Below, in pieces: positions 7,293 through 14,882 of a DNA stretch of 64,000 nt. Origin of the DNA: Litoreibacter meonggei (GTDB lineage: Bacteria > Pseudomonadota > Alphaproteobacteria > Rhodobacterales > Rhodobacteraceae); the NCBI RefSeq assembly GCF_003663885.1, contig NZ_RCCE01000001.1, positions 620,001 through 684,000 on the forward strand. The letters are read 5' to 3'. The first letter of the stretch is position 1. Every line of letters begins with the position of its first letter. Position numbers and translations under genes: made by a program. The notes below the pieces were generated by a model, which saw only the letters and a list, made by a program, of their open reading frames with translations, ran no database searches and was not told the origin of the DNA.

Positions 7293-8039
7293 ATGCTGGA
7301 TGTACTCGATGCCCTCCTCGCCCCCTTCGCCCGCCTGATGGTGGCGCTTGGCGTGCCCTTCCCCGATCTGGCGGAGCGGCTGAAGGCGCATTACGTCGAA
7401 GCCGCGCGGAAAACTTGCGACGGCAAACCCACCGACAGCCGCCTGTCTGTAATGACCGGATTGCAGCGCCGCGACGTGGCGCGGCTGCGCGACTTCCACC
7501 CGAACGAGCCGCGCCTGACGCACCTGTCGCGCCTCGTCTCGCTGTGGCAGACGGAAGACGACTACGCAGGCAAACCCCTGCCCAAAAGCGGCCCCGCGCC
7601 GTCCTTCGAGGCACTGGCATGGGAGGTCCGCCGCGACGTCCACCCGCGCACGATGCTGGATACGTTGCTGGCCGCTGGCACCGTTTTGGTGGAGGGGGAA
7701 ACGGTCACCTTGCTGGAAACATCCTATCAACCACTGGCCGGATCCGAGGATCAAATGGCCTATCTCGCCCGCAACATGGGCGATCACCTGAGCGCGGCCA
7801 CCACAAATATCACCTCCGACGCAGCCCCATTCTACGAGCGCGCGGTGCACTATGCGGCGCTGTCACCCGCGCAGATCGCGACCTTGGAACAACAGTTCCG
7901 CGAGGGCCAGATGGCATTGCTGGAACAAATCAACAAAGAGGCCGCCGCGATGAAGGCCTTGCCTTCCGACGCACCCACCTCCAAATTGGCCGTCAGGTTC
8001 CGCGCAGGCGGATATTTCTACCACGAGGACGTGACATGA
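7293..8039 (+). CDS. DUF6502-type protein with HTH-like N-terminus
   Basis: A 248-residue soluble protein. Residues about 1-65 are helical and include TDSRLSVMTGLQRRDVARLRD, here cited as positions 40-60, which looks like the recognition part of a helix-turn-helix. The family matches my memory of DUF6502. The ATG at 7293 directly follows a palindrome and is the likely start; an in-frame ATG at 7230 would run the gene through both palindromes. The next gene overlaps by ATGA. Function is unknown; transcriptional autoregulation is an inference. Confidence 0.7.
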   Translation: MLDVLDALLAPFARLMVALGVPFPDLAERLKAHYVEAARKTCDGKPTDSRLSVMTGLQRRDVARLRDFHPNEPRLTHLSRLVSLWQTEDDYAGKPLPKSGPAPSFEALAWEVRRDVHPRTMLDTLLAAGTVLVEGETVTLLETSYQPLAGSEDQMAYLARNMGDHLSAATTNITSDAAPFYERAVHYAALSPAQIATLEQQFREGQMALLEQINKEAAAMKALPSDAPTSKLAVRFRAGGYFYHEDVT

Positions 8040-8230
8040 GGCGGATTGCAGCGGCGGCTTTGGCACTGGCTTTGGCGGGCTGTGCGATGCCCCAAGACGA
8101 GGTCGTCGTTGTTGAGCCGGTGATGGCAGAGCCAATGGCCGCCGAAGCTGGGGCGCCTAAAGCCAAGATCGAAGACTGCGTTCCGGGCGAGGATGACGGC
8201 ATCGGTGGCACAGGATGCGCGGTCGATTGA
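8036..8230 (+). CDS. Small lipoprotein
   Basis: A 64-residue protein with a lipoprotein signal (MRRIAAAALALALAGC, lipobox LAGC). The short mature part contains a run of hydrophobic and acidic residues and two further Cys. It starts within the stop codon of the DUF6502 gene (ATGA overlap), so it is co-transcribed. No function is recognised. Confidence 0.75.
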   Translation: MRRIAAAALALALAGCAMPQDEVVVVEPVMAEPMAAEAGAPKAKIEDCVPGEDDGIGGTGCAVD

Positions 8231-8242
8231 GAGCCACGACAG

Positions 8243-8260
8243 GGTAACCCATGGGTTACC
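8243..8260. repeat. Perfect 18-bp palindrome
   Basis: GGTAACCCATGGGTTACC lies in the 150-bp gap between the convergent small lipoprotein gene and mmcB. No T-run follows on either strand, so it is not a standard intrinsic terminator. It could be a protein-binding site. The rest of the gap is AT-rich with no gene. Confidence 0.6.
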
Positions 8261-8380
8261 TCCAGCCGTTGCGTGTTAACTCTTTTTGTGAATGAGAACA
8301 GACCAAAGCACCGAACGCTTTTACACCTGTTTTCAAAGAGTTAATTTAATTAAATCAAATTACCGCGGATCTTGATTTGA

Positions 8381-8836
8381 TTAGGAAAAGCGCCCCAAAT
8401 CCGGATCGCGCAACAGGTTCAGCCGCAGCGCTGCGACCCGCCCGAATTTTTGGATGATCACCTTGCGCCGCGCCGCCGCCAGCTTGTCTTCGGGGCTCAT
8501 GCGGATGATCTCGGCGTCATAGGCATCCGCGATGATCAGGCCGGTGCCGTCGGGCAAAAGCTCGGTCGGGAAGTTCTCGTCGACCGCCCAGAAATATCGG
8601 TCGCACCAGTCCAGATACCCCTCCCACTTGCTGTCCGACATGAAATCAGCGCGTGAGGATTTGCACTCCACCACCCACAGCTCGCCTTTGGGGCCAAGCC
8701 CCATCACGTCGACCCGCTTGCCGCGTTCCGGCACGAATTCCTCAAGGCAGGCGAATCCATGCGAGGTCAGGTGCCGTGCGACGCCGCGGGCCAGAAGCTG
8801 GCCGGGTTGAAGCGGAAGTGTCAGATCATCGGGCAT
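8381..8836 (-). CDS. mmcB: MmcB family DNA repair protein
   Basis: A 151-residue protein with the MmcB pattern of a small restriction-endonuclease-like fold: LARGVARHLTSHGFACLEEFVPERGKRVDVMGLGP, then the VVECKSSRADFMSD segment (here split: RGKRVDVMGL and ECKSSRADF) with the D...ExK catalytic residues, and WEGYLDWCDRYFWAVD. In Caulobacter the family is induced by mitomycin C and belongs to the SOS regulon. The ATG at 8836 gives the normal family length; the open frame upstream to 8953 runs into a divergent promoter. A LexA-type box sits just upstream. Confidence 0.9.
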   Translation of the reverse strand: MPDDLTLPLQPGQLLARGVARHLTSHGFACLEEFVPERGKRVDVMGLGPKGELWVVECKSSRADFMSDSKWEGYLDWCDRYFWAVDENFPTELLPDGTGLIIADAYDAEIIRMSPEDKLAAARRKVIIQKFGRVAALRLNLLRDPDLGRFS

Positions 8837-8847
8837 ATTTGAAATGT

Positions 8848-8862
8848 GAACAAAAGGTAAAC
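8848..8862 (-). promoter_or_regulatory. Probable LexA (SOS) box of mmcB
   Basis: The minus strand reads GTTT-N7-GTTC, one mismatch from the alphaproteobacterial LexA consensus GTTC-N7-GTTC, and lies 11 bp before the mmcB start codon. Family knowledge (SOS control of mmcB in Caulobacter) supports the call. Confidence 0.55.
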
Positions 8863-8885
8863 AAGAATCAAGAGCAAGAAATTCC

Positions 8886-8931
8886 TTGACGTAATACCAA
8901 ATGGTTTCATATATAAATGATACCTTTTGGT
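8886..8931 (+). promoter_or_regulatory. Promoter and ArsR-type operator of cupin-arsR-SRPBCC operon
   Basis: TTGACG (8886-8891) and TATATA (8910-8915) are 18 bp apart. They overlap a 15-bp inverted repeat, ACCAAATGGTTTCAT (8896-8910) and ATGATACCTTTTGGT (8917-8931), with 13 of 15 positions paired and a 6-bp centre. Each arm contains ACC-N4-GGT. The ArsR protein encoded by the operon is the likely ligand-free repressor at this site. Confidence 0.65.
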
Positions 8932-8951
8932 TTCGCAATTTGGAGACAAAC

Positions 8952-9371
8952 ATGAACTACGCCATATTGGGACTTGGCCTGCTAATGACAGCACCCGCCT
9001 TTGCCGAGCCCCAGATCACGAACGTTCCAGCATCCCAACTTGACTGGCAAACCACCCCGGAAGGCGTTGCCTTTGCCGCCCTCGACGGGAACCGGTTTGA
9101 GACGTCTTACATGGCCATGGTGCGCCTTCCCGCTGGTTTGATCAGCCCGCCGCACGTCAAGACGGCCAACATGTATGGCATCGTTGTGGAAGGCATGATG
9201 ACGCATGCGCCACATCAAAGCACCGAAACTGCAACGGTGTTGGGAACCGGTGCATTCTACAAAGTTCCCAAAGACTTGGCCCACGTGTCCAGCTGCGTCT
9301 CGGAGATTCCCTGCGTGGCATTCCTCTATCAAGACGGTCAGTTCGACTTCTTACCGGTGACCCAACCATGA
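8952..9371 (+). CDS. Secreted cupin-domain protein
   Basis: A 139-residue protein with a signal peptide (MNYAILGLGLLMTAPAFA). The single cupin barrel includes SPPHVKTANMYGIVVEG (metal-binding His), THAPH and GTGAFYKVPKDLAHVSSC. It is similar in layout to ChrR-like/DUF4437 cupins. It is the first gene of a three-gene operon in which genes overlap by 4 and 8 nt, so it is probably the effector protein of the ArsR/SRPBCC module. Substrate unknown. Confidence 0.8.
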   Translation: MNYAILGLGLLMTAPAFAEPQITNVPASQLDWQTTPEGVAFAALDGNRFETSYMAMVRLPAGLISPPHVKTANMYGIVVEGMMTHAPHQSTETATVLGTGAFYKVPKDLAHVSSCVSEIPCVAFLYQDGQFDFLPVTQP

Positions 9372-9694
9372 TGGCCGCTCAACAACCCACCTTCAAAGCG
9401 CTGGCAGACCCGACGCGGCGCGAAATCCTACGCCAACTTGCCGATGCCGACATGACCATCGCGCAAGTCAGCAACAATTTCGACATGACTCGCGCCGCTG
9501 TCAAAAAGCACCTGACCGTACTGAGCGATGGTGGCCTGATCACCGTGCGCACCAAAGGCCGCGAACGCATCAACGCTCTGAACCCCGAGGGCTTCGCCCC
9601 CGTCCGCGACTGGCTCGGCTTCTTCGAGCAATTCTGGGACGATCGCCTCACCGATTTGAAAACCGCCATTGAAAAGGACCACTCCAATGACTGA
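9368..9694 (+). CDS. ArsR family transcriptional repressor
   Basis: A 108-residue winged-helix protein: FKALADPTRREILRQLADADMT (positions 8-29) then TRAAVKKHLTVLSDGGLI recognition helix and the wing VRTKGRERINAL. No Cys pair for metal sensing is seen, as is usual for ArsR proteins paired with SRPBCC (AHSA1) proteins. The start codon overlaps the cupin stop. It probably autoregulates through the inverted repeat at 8896-8931. Confidence 0.9.
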   Translation: MMAAQQPTFKALADPTRREILRQLADADMTIAQVSNNFDMTRAAVKKHLTVLSDGGLITVRTKGRERINALNPEGFAPVRDWLGFFEQFWDDRLTDLKTAIEKDHSND

Positions 9695-10103
9695 CACCAT
9701 TATTCAGAAATCCATCTACCTACGCGCAGCCAAGGCCAAAGTTTGGGACTACCTGACAGAGCCGGACAAGCTGGCGATCTGGTTTCATAAACCCAAAGTG
9801 GCACTGGCCGATGGGCAAGACTACGCGATGTTCGGCACCGAAAGCGGCGACAAACTGATGTGGGGCAAGGTCAACGAAGCCCGCCCGCATGACTATCTTG
9901 AATACACCTTCACCATCGCACCAATGGGCGACGCGACCAGCACCGTCAAATGGACGCTCGAAGATGTCGCTGGCGGAACGCGCCTGTCTCTGGAGCATTC
10001 CGGCCTGCCGCAAGGTGCCGAAGCGTTCGGCCTGACACTGGCGCTCGACAAGGGCTGGGACGAGCATCTGGCACGGATGCGCACGGACGCCCACGCGGAG
10101 TAA
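9687..10103 (+). CDS. SRPBCC (AHSA1/START-like) protein
   Basis: A 138-residue protein with the activator-of-Hsp90-ATPase homologue 1-like fold: KSIYLRAAKAKVWDYLTEPDKLAIWF at the start, YTFTIAPMGDATSTVKWTLED and LSLEHSGLP in the middle, and a C-terminal helix GWDEHLARM. The fold binds hydrophobic ligands. Its pairing with ArsR is a recurrent architecture in which the SRPBCC protein may sense the inducer. The gene overlaps arsR by 8 nt. Confidence 0.88.
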   Translation: MTDTIIQKSIYLRAAKAKVWDYLTEPDKLAIWFHKPKVALADGQDYAMFGTESGDKLMWGKVNEARPHDYLEYTFTIAPMGDATSTVKWTLEDVAGGTRLSLEHSGLPQGAEAFGLTLALDKGWDEHLARMRTDAHAE

Positions 10104-10105
10104 CC

Positions 10106-10540
10106 CTAGCGCGCGGCGGTGGTGTAATTGGCCGTCATATAGGCCACGCCGTCGCGTACCATTTCTTCCAGAACGTCCATGTCAATATCGGCCAGCTTGT
10201 TGATATTGAGGCAGGATTTGCCGTGTTTGACCTTGCCCAGACGCGTCAGAGGCTCCGACAGGTCGCGGTAGCCCGGCAGGATGTAGACGGAGATATAGCT
10301 TTTGCGGGGGCTGAAGCCGGCGATCAAGAAATCGCCCTCCCGCCCGCTGTCATATTTGTAGTGGTAGCGCCCGAAACCGATGATCGACGGCCCCCACATT
10401 TGCGCGGGCCAGCCGGTGATGCGGGTAAAGAACGGCAGCAAAACCTCCGCATCCGCACGGCGTTGGGGATGCTCGACAGCTGCAATCATGGCGGCGGGGT
10501 CAACAGGCTCCGGTTTGGTCTTGTTTTCCGATTTTGCCAC
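10106..10540 (-). CDS. DUF1801 (YdhG-like) domain protein
   Basis: A 144-residue protein: Lys-rich start, then ADAEVLLPFFTRITGWPAQMWG, GFGRYHYKYDSGREGDFLIAGFSPRKSYISVY and LGKVKHGKSCLNINKLADID, typical of DUF1801. Function is unknown; the fold is found in small iron-sulfur-unrelated cytosolic proteins such as YdhG. The GTG at 10540 has an AAGGGGA site 8-9 nt upstream and gives the right length; the open frame upstream to 10747 crosses the structured RNA. Confidence 0.82.
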   Translation of the reverse strand: MAKSENKTKPEPVDPAAMIAAVEHPQRRADAEVLLPFFTRITGWPAQMWGPSIIGFGRYHYKYDSGREGDFLIAGFSPRKSYISVYILPGYRDLSEPLTRLGKVKHGKSCLNINKLADIDMDVLEEMVRDGVAYMTANYTTAAR

Positions 10541-10550
10541 GGGCTTCCCC

Positions 10551-10579
10551 TTGCTTTGCTGACCAAGCAGGCCTATCTG
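10551..10579 (+). promoter_or_regulatory. Predicted promoter of the structured RNA
   Basis: TTGCTT (10551-10556) and TATCTG (10574-10579) are separated by 17 bp and lie 5-6 bp before the first base of the closing helix at 10584/10585. This supports transcription of the RNA on the plus strand. Confidence 0.5.
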
Positions 10580-10583
10580 CAAG

Positions 10584-10748
10584 GGTGACGGTTCTGCCCT
10601 CCTCGTAATATGGAGGCTACATTCCAGCTGCCTTAAGCAATTCCTCGGGAGCTGGCTCTGTCTGGACCCTGGTTCAGTTACCTGGTGCCCACCTGTACAT
10701 ACAGGTCTGCGGGAATAAGCGTCCCACGGTTGTGGTGGTTCCGTCACC
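10584..10748 (+). ncRNA. ssrS: Structured RNA, probably 6S RNA
   Basis: The gap between two minus-strand genes folds into a long stem with a central opening. A perfect 8-bp closing helix GGTGACGG/CCGTCACC (10584-10591 with 10741-10748) is followed by a second helix CTGCC/GGTGG. An open region then contains a small CTCC/GGAG hairpin, an inner helix ATTCC/GGAAT (10621-10625 with 10712-10716) and hairpins including ACCTGT-ACAT-ACAGGT (10691-10706). The size (about 165 nt), the stem-bubble-stem layout and the good promoter fit 6S RNA, which sequesters the housekeeping RNA polymerase. I did not recognise SRP, tmRNA or RNase P motifs. The identity is inferred without a covariance search. Confidence 0.6.
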
Positions 10749-11041
10749 TACCCCCGATCATGCACCCGCACAGCAACCAACTCGCCATTTCTAGGCGGGG
10801 TGAGGTCGTTATCGTCCTCGGGCTCCGCCATGGCCATGATGGCGCGGCCCATCTGGACCGAGGCGAAGGTGATGACGAAAAACACCGTCATGATGCCCGC
10901 CGCCAGCGGTCCGTCGGCGGTTTCCAACACCAGATGACGCAGACCCGCGACGTTCGACCAGATCAGAAGGGCCGAGAACGCGATACCGGCAAAGGCACCG
11001 CCAAGGGCGTGACGTAGCAGAAGTTTGATGTGCTTGGGCAT
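10748..11041 (-). CDS. Small two-helix membrane protein
   Basis: A 97-residue protein with two predicted transmembrane helices (about 10-32, LGGAFAGIAFSALLIW, and 47-70, LAAGIMTVFFVITFASV) and a hydrophilic acidic C-terminus. The ATG at 11041 has GGAGG 9 nt upstream. Not a family I can name. Its stop codon touches the end of the structured RNA. Confidence 0.7.
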   Translation of the reverse strand: MPKHIKLLLRHALGGAFAGIAFSALLIWSNVAGLRHLVLETADGPLAAGIMTVFFVITFASVQMGRAIMAMAEPEDDNDLTPPRNGELVAVRVHDRG

Positions 11042-11122
11042 GAGCGGTCCTCCGTTGAGTCGCGTTTCGTCACCATTATACACCCGATCAGGGGGCAAGG
11101 GCAAAGGCCGAGCCTAACGGAT

Positions 11123-12007
11123 CTAGCTCAACGCTGCAGCCAGATGGTCAAAGACCAGCCGGATACGGCTGCTGGTAATCAACTCGCGGTGACTGACAAG
11201 CCATGTGGGAAAGCTCACCGGTGTTTGATCGGGTAGCACGCGCACAACTTCGGGTGACAAGGCCGCAACCCGCTCGGACATGACACCAACCCCAAGACCC
11301 TGGCACGCCATTTGCCAACCGACGACACCACTTTGGGAATGATACCGGATATTGGCACGGATCAGCGGCAATCCCATCGCCACGAAATGCGGTAGCATCT
11401 CGTCCGGTGCGCCATAGCCGATGAAGTTGGCGTTTTTCAGATTTTGCAGTGTCGCAGGATTTCCCACGCGCGCGAGGTACTCCGGCGTCGCGTATAGATA
11501 GGCGTCACTATCGGCCAGTTTTCGGGCGATCAGCTCCGGCTGCTCCGGGCGGACGTGGCGCACAGCGATATCGGCGTCGCGGCGCAAAAGGTCGGATATG
11601 GCGTTGGACGAGACGACTTCGATCTCGATCCCGGGCGCGGTGTCACGCAATTGGGCTATGATCGGAGGCAGCTGATAGGTCGACAGCACATCACTGGCGC
11701 TGATCCGCACCAGCCCTTCGACACTTTGCGACTGGCCCGATGCGGCGAGCGAGATGCGGCTGGCTGCCTCGCCCATGGCGCGGACGTGATCGACCAGCTG
11801 CGCGCCGGACTTGGTCAGAATGAGGGAGCGTCCGGCCCGCTCGAACAGGGTCACGCCAATGGCGTCCTCCAGCGCCGCGACCTGACGGCCCAGCGTGGGC
11901 TGCGTCTGCCCCGTGGCGCGGGCGGCAGCGGAGAGCGAGCCTTCCTCGACAGTCGCAAGGAAAGCCCGCACATGATTCCAGTCGAAGGATATGGCTGACC
12001 AATTCAT
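11123..12007 (-). CDS. LysR family transcriptional regulator
   Basis: A 294-residue protein with an N-terminal winged HTH (DWNHVRAFLATVEEGSLSAAARATGQTQPTLGRQVAALE, residues about 9-47) and a periplasmic-binding-like effector domain (GLVRISASDVLSTYQLPPII..., NAISDLLRRDADIAVRHV). It resembles the subgroup that regulates a neighbouring divergent gene, here the methyltransferase at 12095. The 87-bp gap between them should hold the operator; no unambiguous T-N11-A site stands out. Confidence 0.92.
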   Translation of the reverse strand: MNWSAISFDWNHVRAFLATVEEGSLSAAARATGQTQPTLGRQVAALEDAIGVTLFERAGRSLILTKSGAQLVDHVRAMGEAASRISLAASGQSQSVEGLVRISASDVLSTYQLPPIIAQLRDTAPGIEIEVVSSNAISDLLRRDADIAVRHVRPEQPELIARKLADSDAYLYATPEYLARVGNPATLQNLKNANFIGYGAPDEMLPHFVAMGLPLIRANIRYHSQSGVVGWQMACQGLGVGVMSERVAALSPEVVRVLPDQTPVSFPTWLVSHRELITSSRIRLVFDHLAAALS

Positions 12008-12094
12008 ACAGATGTGTATAGGTGATCGCCAGATTTAGGCAATTTCTATATGATTGACGTATGGGTATGACATCTCCAACGAAGGAGACATATT

Positions 12095-12700
12095 ATGACA
12101 CCTGCAACATTCTGGGACGGCGTTTCAGCGAAATACGCCAAAATGGCGATCCGCAACCCCGAGCAATATCACCTGTCGCTGGAGCGCACGCGATCCTACC
12201 TGCGCGACAGCGACCGTGTGCTGGAACTGGGCTGCGGCACCGGCTCCACCGCGCTGCTGCTGGCCCCAAGTGTGGCGCTTTACACCGGCTCGGACGTGTC
12301 GCCGGAGATGATCGGGATCGCTGATGGCAAGCTGGCGGAGGTCGAACAAAGCAACCTTGATTTCATCGTGGCGGATGCGGATAGCGATGCGCTTGGCACC
12401 GGCTATGATGCGGTGCTGGCGCATAACTTGTTGCATCTGGTGGACGACCTGCCCACCACGCTGCGCCATATTCATGACATCACCCGCGACGGTGGCTTGC
12501 TGATCAGCAAGACGCCCTGCCTCGGGTCCAAGAAGTGGCTGTTCGGCCCGCTGGTCTGGGTCATGCAGCGGTTTGGCAAAGCGCCGGAGGTGCGGTTTTT
12601 CACGCCTGCGAAAATGGAACGGGCAATCGTCGATGCAGGCTTCGAGATCGTAGAGGCCGCCGATTACGGCAGCCGCTATGTCGTGGCGCGGAAGGCTTAA
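12095..12700 (+). CDS. Class I SAM-dependent methyltransferase
   Basis: A 201-residue protein. Motif I is VLELGCGTGSTALLL, followed by YTGSDVSPEMI (acidic end of strand 2), FIVADADSD and DAVLAHNLLHLVDDL. The C-terminal part (GGLLISKTPCLG..., RFFTPAKMERAIVDAGFEIVE) is typical of small-molecule methyltransferases. Substrate unknown. It is divergent from the LysR gene, which probably controls it. Its stop interlocks with that of nusB. Confidence 0.87.
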   Translation: MTPATFWDGVSAKYAKMAIRNPEQYHLSLERTRSYLRDSDRVLELGCGTGSTALLLAPSVALYTGSDVSPEMIGIADGKLAEVEQSNLDFIVADADSDALGTGYDAVLAHNLLHLVDDLPTTLRHIHDITRDGGLLISKTPCLGSKKWLFGPLVWVMQRFGKAPEVRFFTPAKMERAIVDAGFEIVEAADYGSRYVVARKA

Positions 12701-13170
12701 GCGCCGAACGCGTCGGGCTGCGCCTCACGGGCCATGTGGTCCAGAACGGCGTTGACGAATTTGGGTTCTTTGCCGTCCGCGAAGAACGCCTTGGCCACGT
12801 CGACGAACTCCACGATCACCACTTTGGGGGGCGTTTTACCCGCGACCAGCTCGGCCCCCGCTGCGCGGAACAGCGCGCGCAGGGTCGGGTCGATGCGGTC
12901 GATAGGCCATTTGGCGACCAGCGCACGGTCGGTCATCTGGTCGATTGTCGATTGCTCCGCCACGGCGCCCTCAAGCAACGCGCGGAAGGTGTTGACGTCG
13001 CCCTCGACCATTTCGTTGTCGTCGATCACCTCGCCGAAACGGTGGTCCTCGAACTGCGCGCGCACTTTGTCGATGCTGTGGTCGCTATGCTCCATCTGGA
13101 ACAGGGCCTGCACGGCGTAAAGCCGCGCGGCGGAGCGCATGGCGCGTTTTTGGTTGCCGGAAGTGGTCAT
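12697..13170 (-). CDS. nusB: Transcription antitermination factor NusB
   Basis: A 157-residue all-helical protein: KRAMRSAARLYAVQALFQMEHSD at the start, DRALVAKWPIDRIDPTLRALFRAAGAEL in the middle and VVIVEFVDVAKAFFADGKEPKFVNAVLDHMAR at the end (motif cited by parts: EFVDVAKAFF, PKFVNAVLD). NusB binds boxA in rRNA leaders with NusE. It overlaps ribH by 4 nt, the common ribH-nusB order. Confidence 0.96.
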   Translation of the reverse strand: MTTSGNQKRAMRSAARLYAVQALFQMEHSDHSIDKVRAQFEDHRFGEVIDDNEMVEGDVNTFRALLEGAVAEQSTIDQMTDRALVAKWPIDRIDPTLRALFRAAGAELVAGKTPPKVVIVEFVDVAKAFFADGKEPKFVNAVLDHMAREAQPDAFGA

Positions 13171-13703
13171 GCGATCTGGAAACTCTCATCATCGTCGTTG
13201 GAGCGCGGCAAGAATCCCACGCCCGAATTGGAAGCGCCGTATTTGCGCTGCAACGCAATGAGATGCAAGGCCGCAGCCGCGGCTCCGCCACCTTTGTTTT
13301 GATTTTTCGGGTCGGCGCGGACTTCCGCTTGGCCGCGGTTCTCCACGGTCAGGATGCCGTTGCCGATATTTGCGCCCTGCAAGCCCAGCAACATCAGCCC
13401 GTGAGAGCTGTCATTGCAGACGGTGTCGTAATGCGTGGTCTCGCCGCGAATGATGCAGCCAAGGGCGACGAACCCGTCGAAATTGGACTGGCGGAAGGCG
13501 ATGCGGATGGCAGGTGGGATTTCCAGCGCACCGGGGACGTTGATGATTTCCACGGTGGCGCCGGCCTTCTCGGCCTCGGCCTTCGCACCGGCGATCAGGT
13601 TGTCGGCGATGTCCTTGTAATAGGGCGACACGACGATGGCGAGTTTGACCGGTTTGTCGAACGCGGGCGTATCCATGATGTGATGTTGTTCTACGGTGGC
13701 CAT
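13167..13703 (-). CDS. ribH: 6,7-dimethyl-8-ribityllumazine synthase
   Basis: A 178-residue protein with the lumazine synthase pattern LAIVVSPYYKDIADNLIAGA, VPGALEIPPAIRIA (PGxxEIP motif), GCIIRGETTHYDTVCN with the catalytic His, and GNGILTVENRGQAEVRAD. It joins 5-amino-6-ribitylaminouracil with dihydroxybutanone phosphate, the product of the adjacent ribB. The spacing to ribB is 3 nt. Confidence 0.97.
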   Translation of the reverse strand: MATVEQHHIMDTPAFDKPVKLAIVVSPYYKDIADNLIAGAKAEAEKAGATVEIINVPGALEIPPAIRIAFRQSNFDGFVALGCIIRGETTHYDTVCNDSSHGLMLLGLQGANIGNGILTVENRGQAEVRADPKNQNKGGGAAAAALHLIALQRKYGASNSGVGFLPRSNDDDESFQIA

Positions 13704-13706
13704 AGG

Positions 13707-14798
13707 TCAGGCTCCTTCGATGGGGCGGGTGCCGGTGATCGACAGCCCGTAGGCGTCGAGACCGACGACCTTGGGGGATGGGGAATTGGTCAGAAGTTCC
13801 AGCTTCGACAGACCAAGCGCGGCGAGGATTTGCGCACCTAGGCCGTATTGACGCAGCGTGTTGGGGGACTGGCCGCCTTCGGGGTCAATCTTCATCTGCG
13901 TGTCGCGCAGCAGGACCACGACGCCGCGGCCTTCCTTGGCGATGGTGTGCATCGCTTGCGCCATCTCCGACGCGGGGCTGGGGCCAAGACCCAGCACATC
14001 CTCGACCGGATTCAGCGCGTGCATGCGAGTCAGAACGGGTGCGTCGGTGGTCAGGTCGCCTTTGGTAAGCGCGATGTGTTCCGCGCCTTGGGTCTCGTCG
14101 GTGAACACGCGCATCATCCAGTCGCCGCCGAACTCGGAATTGACGGGCTGCTGTGCGGATTCCTTGACCAGATTGTCATGGCGGCGGCGATAGGCGATGA
14201 GGTCAGATATGGTGCCAATTTTGAGGGCATGTTTTTGCGCAAAGCTGATCAGATCGGGCAGACGGGACATGGTGCCATCATCGTTCATGATCTCGCAGAT
14301 CACACCGGACGGGTTCAGGCCCGCCAGACGCGACACATCCACGGCGGCCTCTGTATGGCCCGCGCGGACCAGAACACCGCCATCGCGGGCGCGCAGCGGG
14401 AAAACGTGGCCAGGGGTGGCGATGTCGGCGGCGGTTTTACCTGCGTCGATGGCCACCGCGACGGTGCGGGCGCGGTCATGGGCGGAGATGCCGGTGGTCA
14501 CCCCCTCGCGGGCCTCGATGGAAATGGTGAACGCCGTTTCGTGGCGGGACGAGTTGTAGGACGCCATGAGCGGCAGGCCAAGCGCGTCGATCCGCTCGGA
14601 CGTCAGCGTCAGGCAGATCAGGCCCCGCCCGTGGGTCGCCATGAAGTTCACAGCCTCGGGTGTCGCCATTTGGGCCGGGATCACCAGATCACCCTCGTTC
14701 TCGCGGTCTTCGTGATCCACGAGAATGAACATCCGCCCGTTGCGCGCGTCCTCGATGATCTCTTCGGTGGGCGAAATTGCTTCGGCGTAATCGTTCAT
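13707..14798 (-). CDS. ribB: 3,4-dihydroxy-2-butanone-4-phosphate synthase with degenerate RibA-like domain
   Basis: A 363-residue protein. Residues about 1-205 form RibB with intact acidic metal ligands (VDHEDRENEGDLV), THGRGLICLT and the HTEAAVDVSRLAGL region. Residues about 210-363 align with GTP cyclohydrolase II but lack all three zinc Cys: the usual HSECLTGD...CDCG region reads HALNPVEDVLGLGPSPASE, and the RQEGRGIGL loop is replaced. The domain is therefore expected to be inactive, as in the described RibBX proteins. The ATG at 14798 has AAAGGATG upstream. Confidence 0.93.
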   Translation of the reverse strand: MNDYAEAISPTEEIIEDARNGRMFILVDHEDRENEGDLVIPAQMATPEAVNFMATHGRGLICLTLTSERIDALGLPLMASYNSSRHETAFTISIEAREGVTTGISAHDRARTVAVAIDAGKTAADIATPGHVFPLRARDGGVLVRAGHTEAAVDVSRLAGLNPSGVICEIMNDDGTMSRLPDLISFAQKHALKIGTISDLIAYRRRHDNLVKESAQQPVNSEFGGDWMMRVFTDETQGAEHIALTKGDLTTDAPVLTRMHALNPVEDVLGLGPSPASEMAQAMHTIAKEGRGVVVLLRDTQMKIDPEGGQSPNTLRQYGLGAQILAALGLSKLELLTNSPSPKVVGLDAYGLSITGTRPIEGA

Positions 14799-14882
14799 TG
14801 GCAGCATCCTTTGATGGCCTGCCAATTAGAGGGTTTGGAGCGGCTTGGGAAGGGTGCAGGGGAAAGTCGTGACGTCGCAGCC

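Noticed and set aside
13707-14400. GTP cyclohydrolase II activity of the RibB fusion
   Set aside because: The zinc Cys and the active-site loop are missing.
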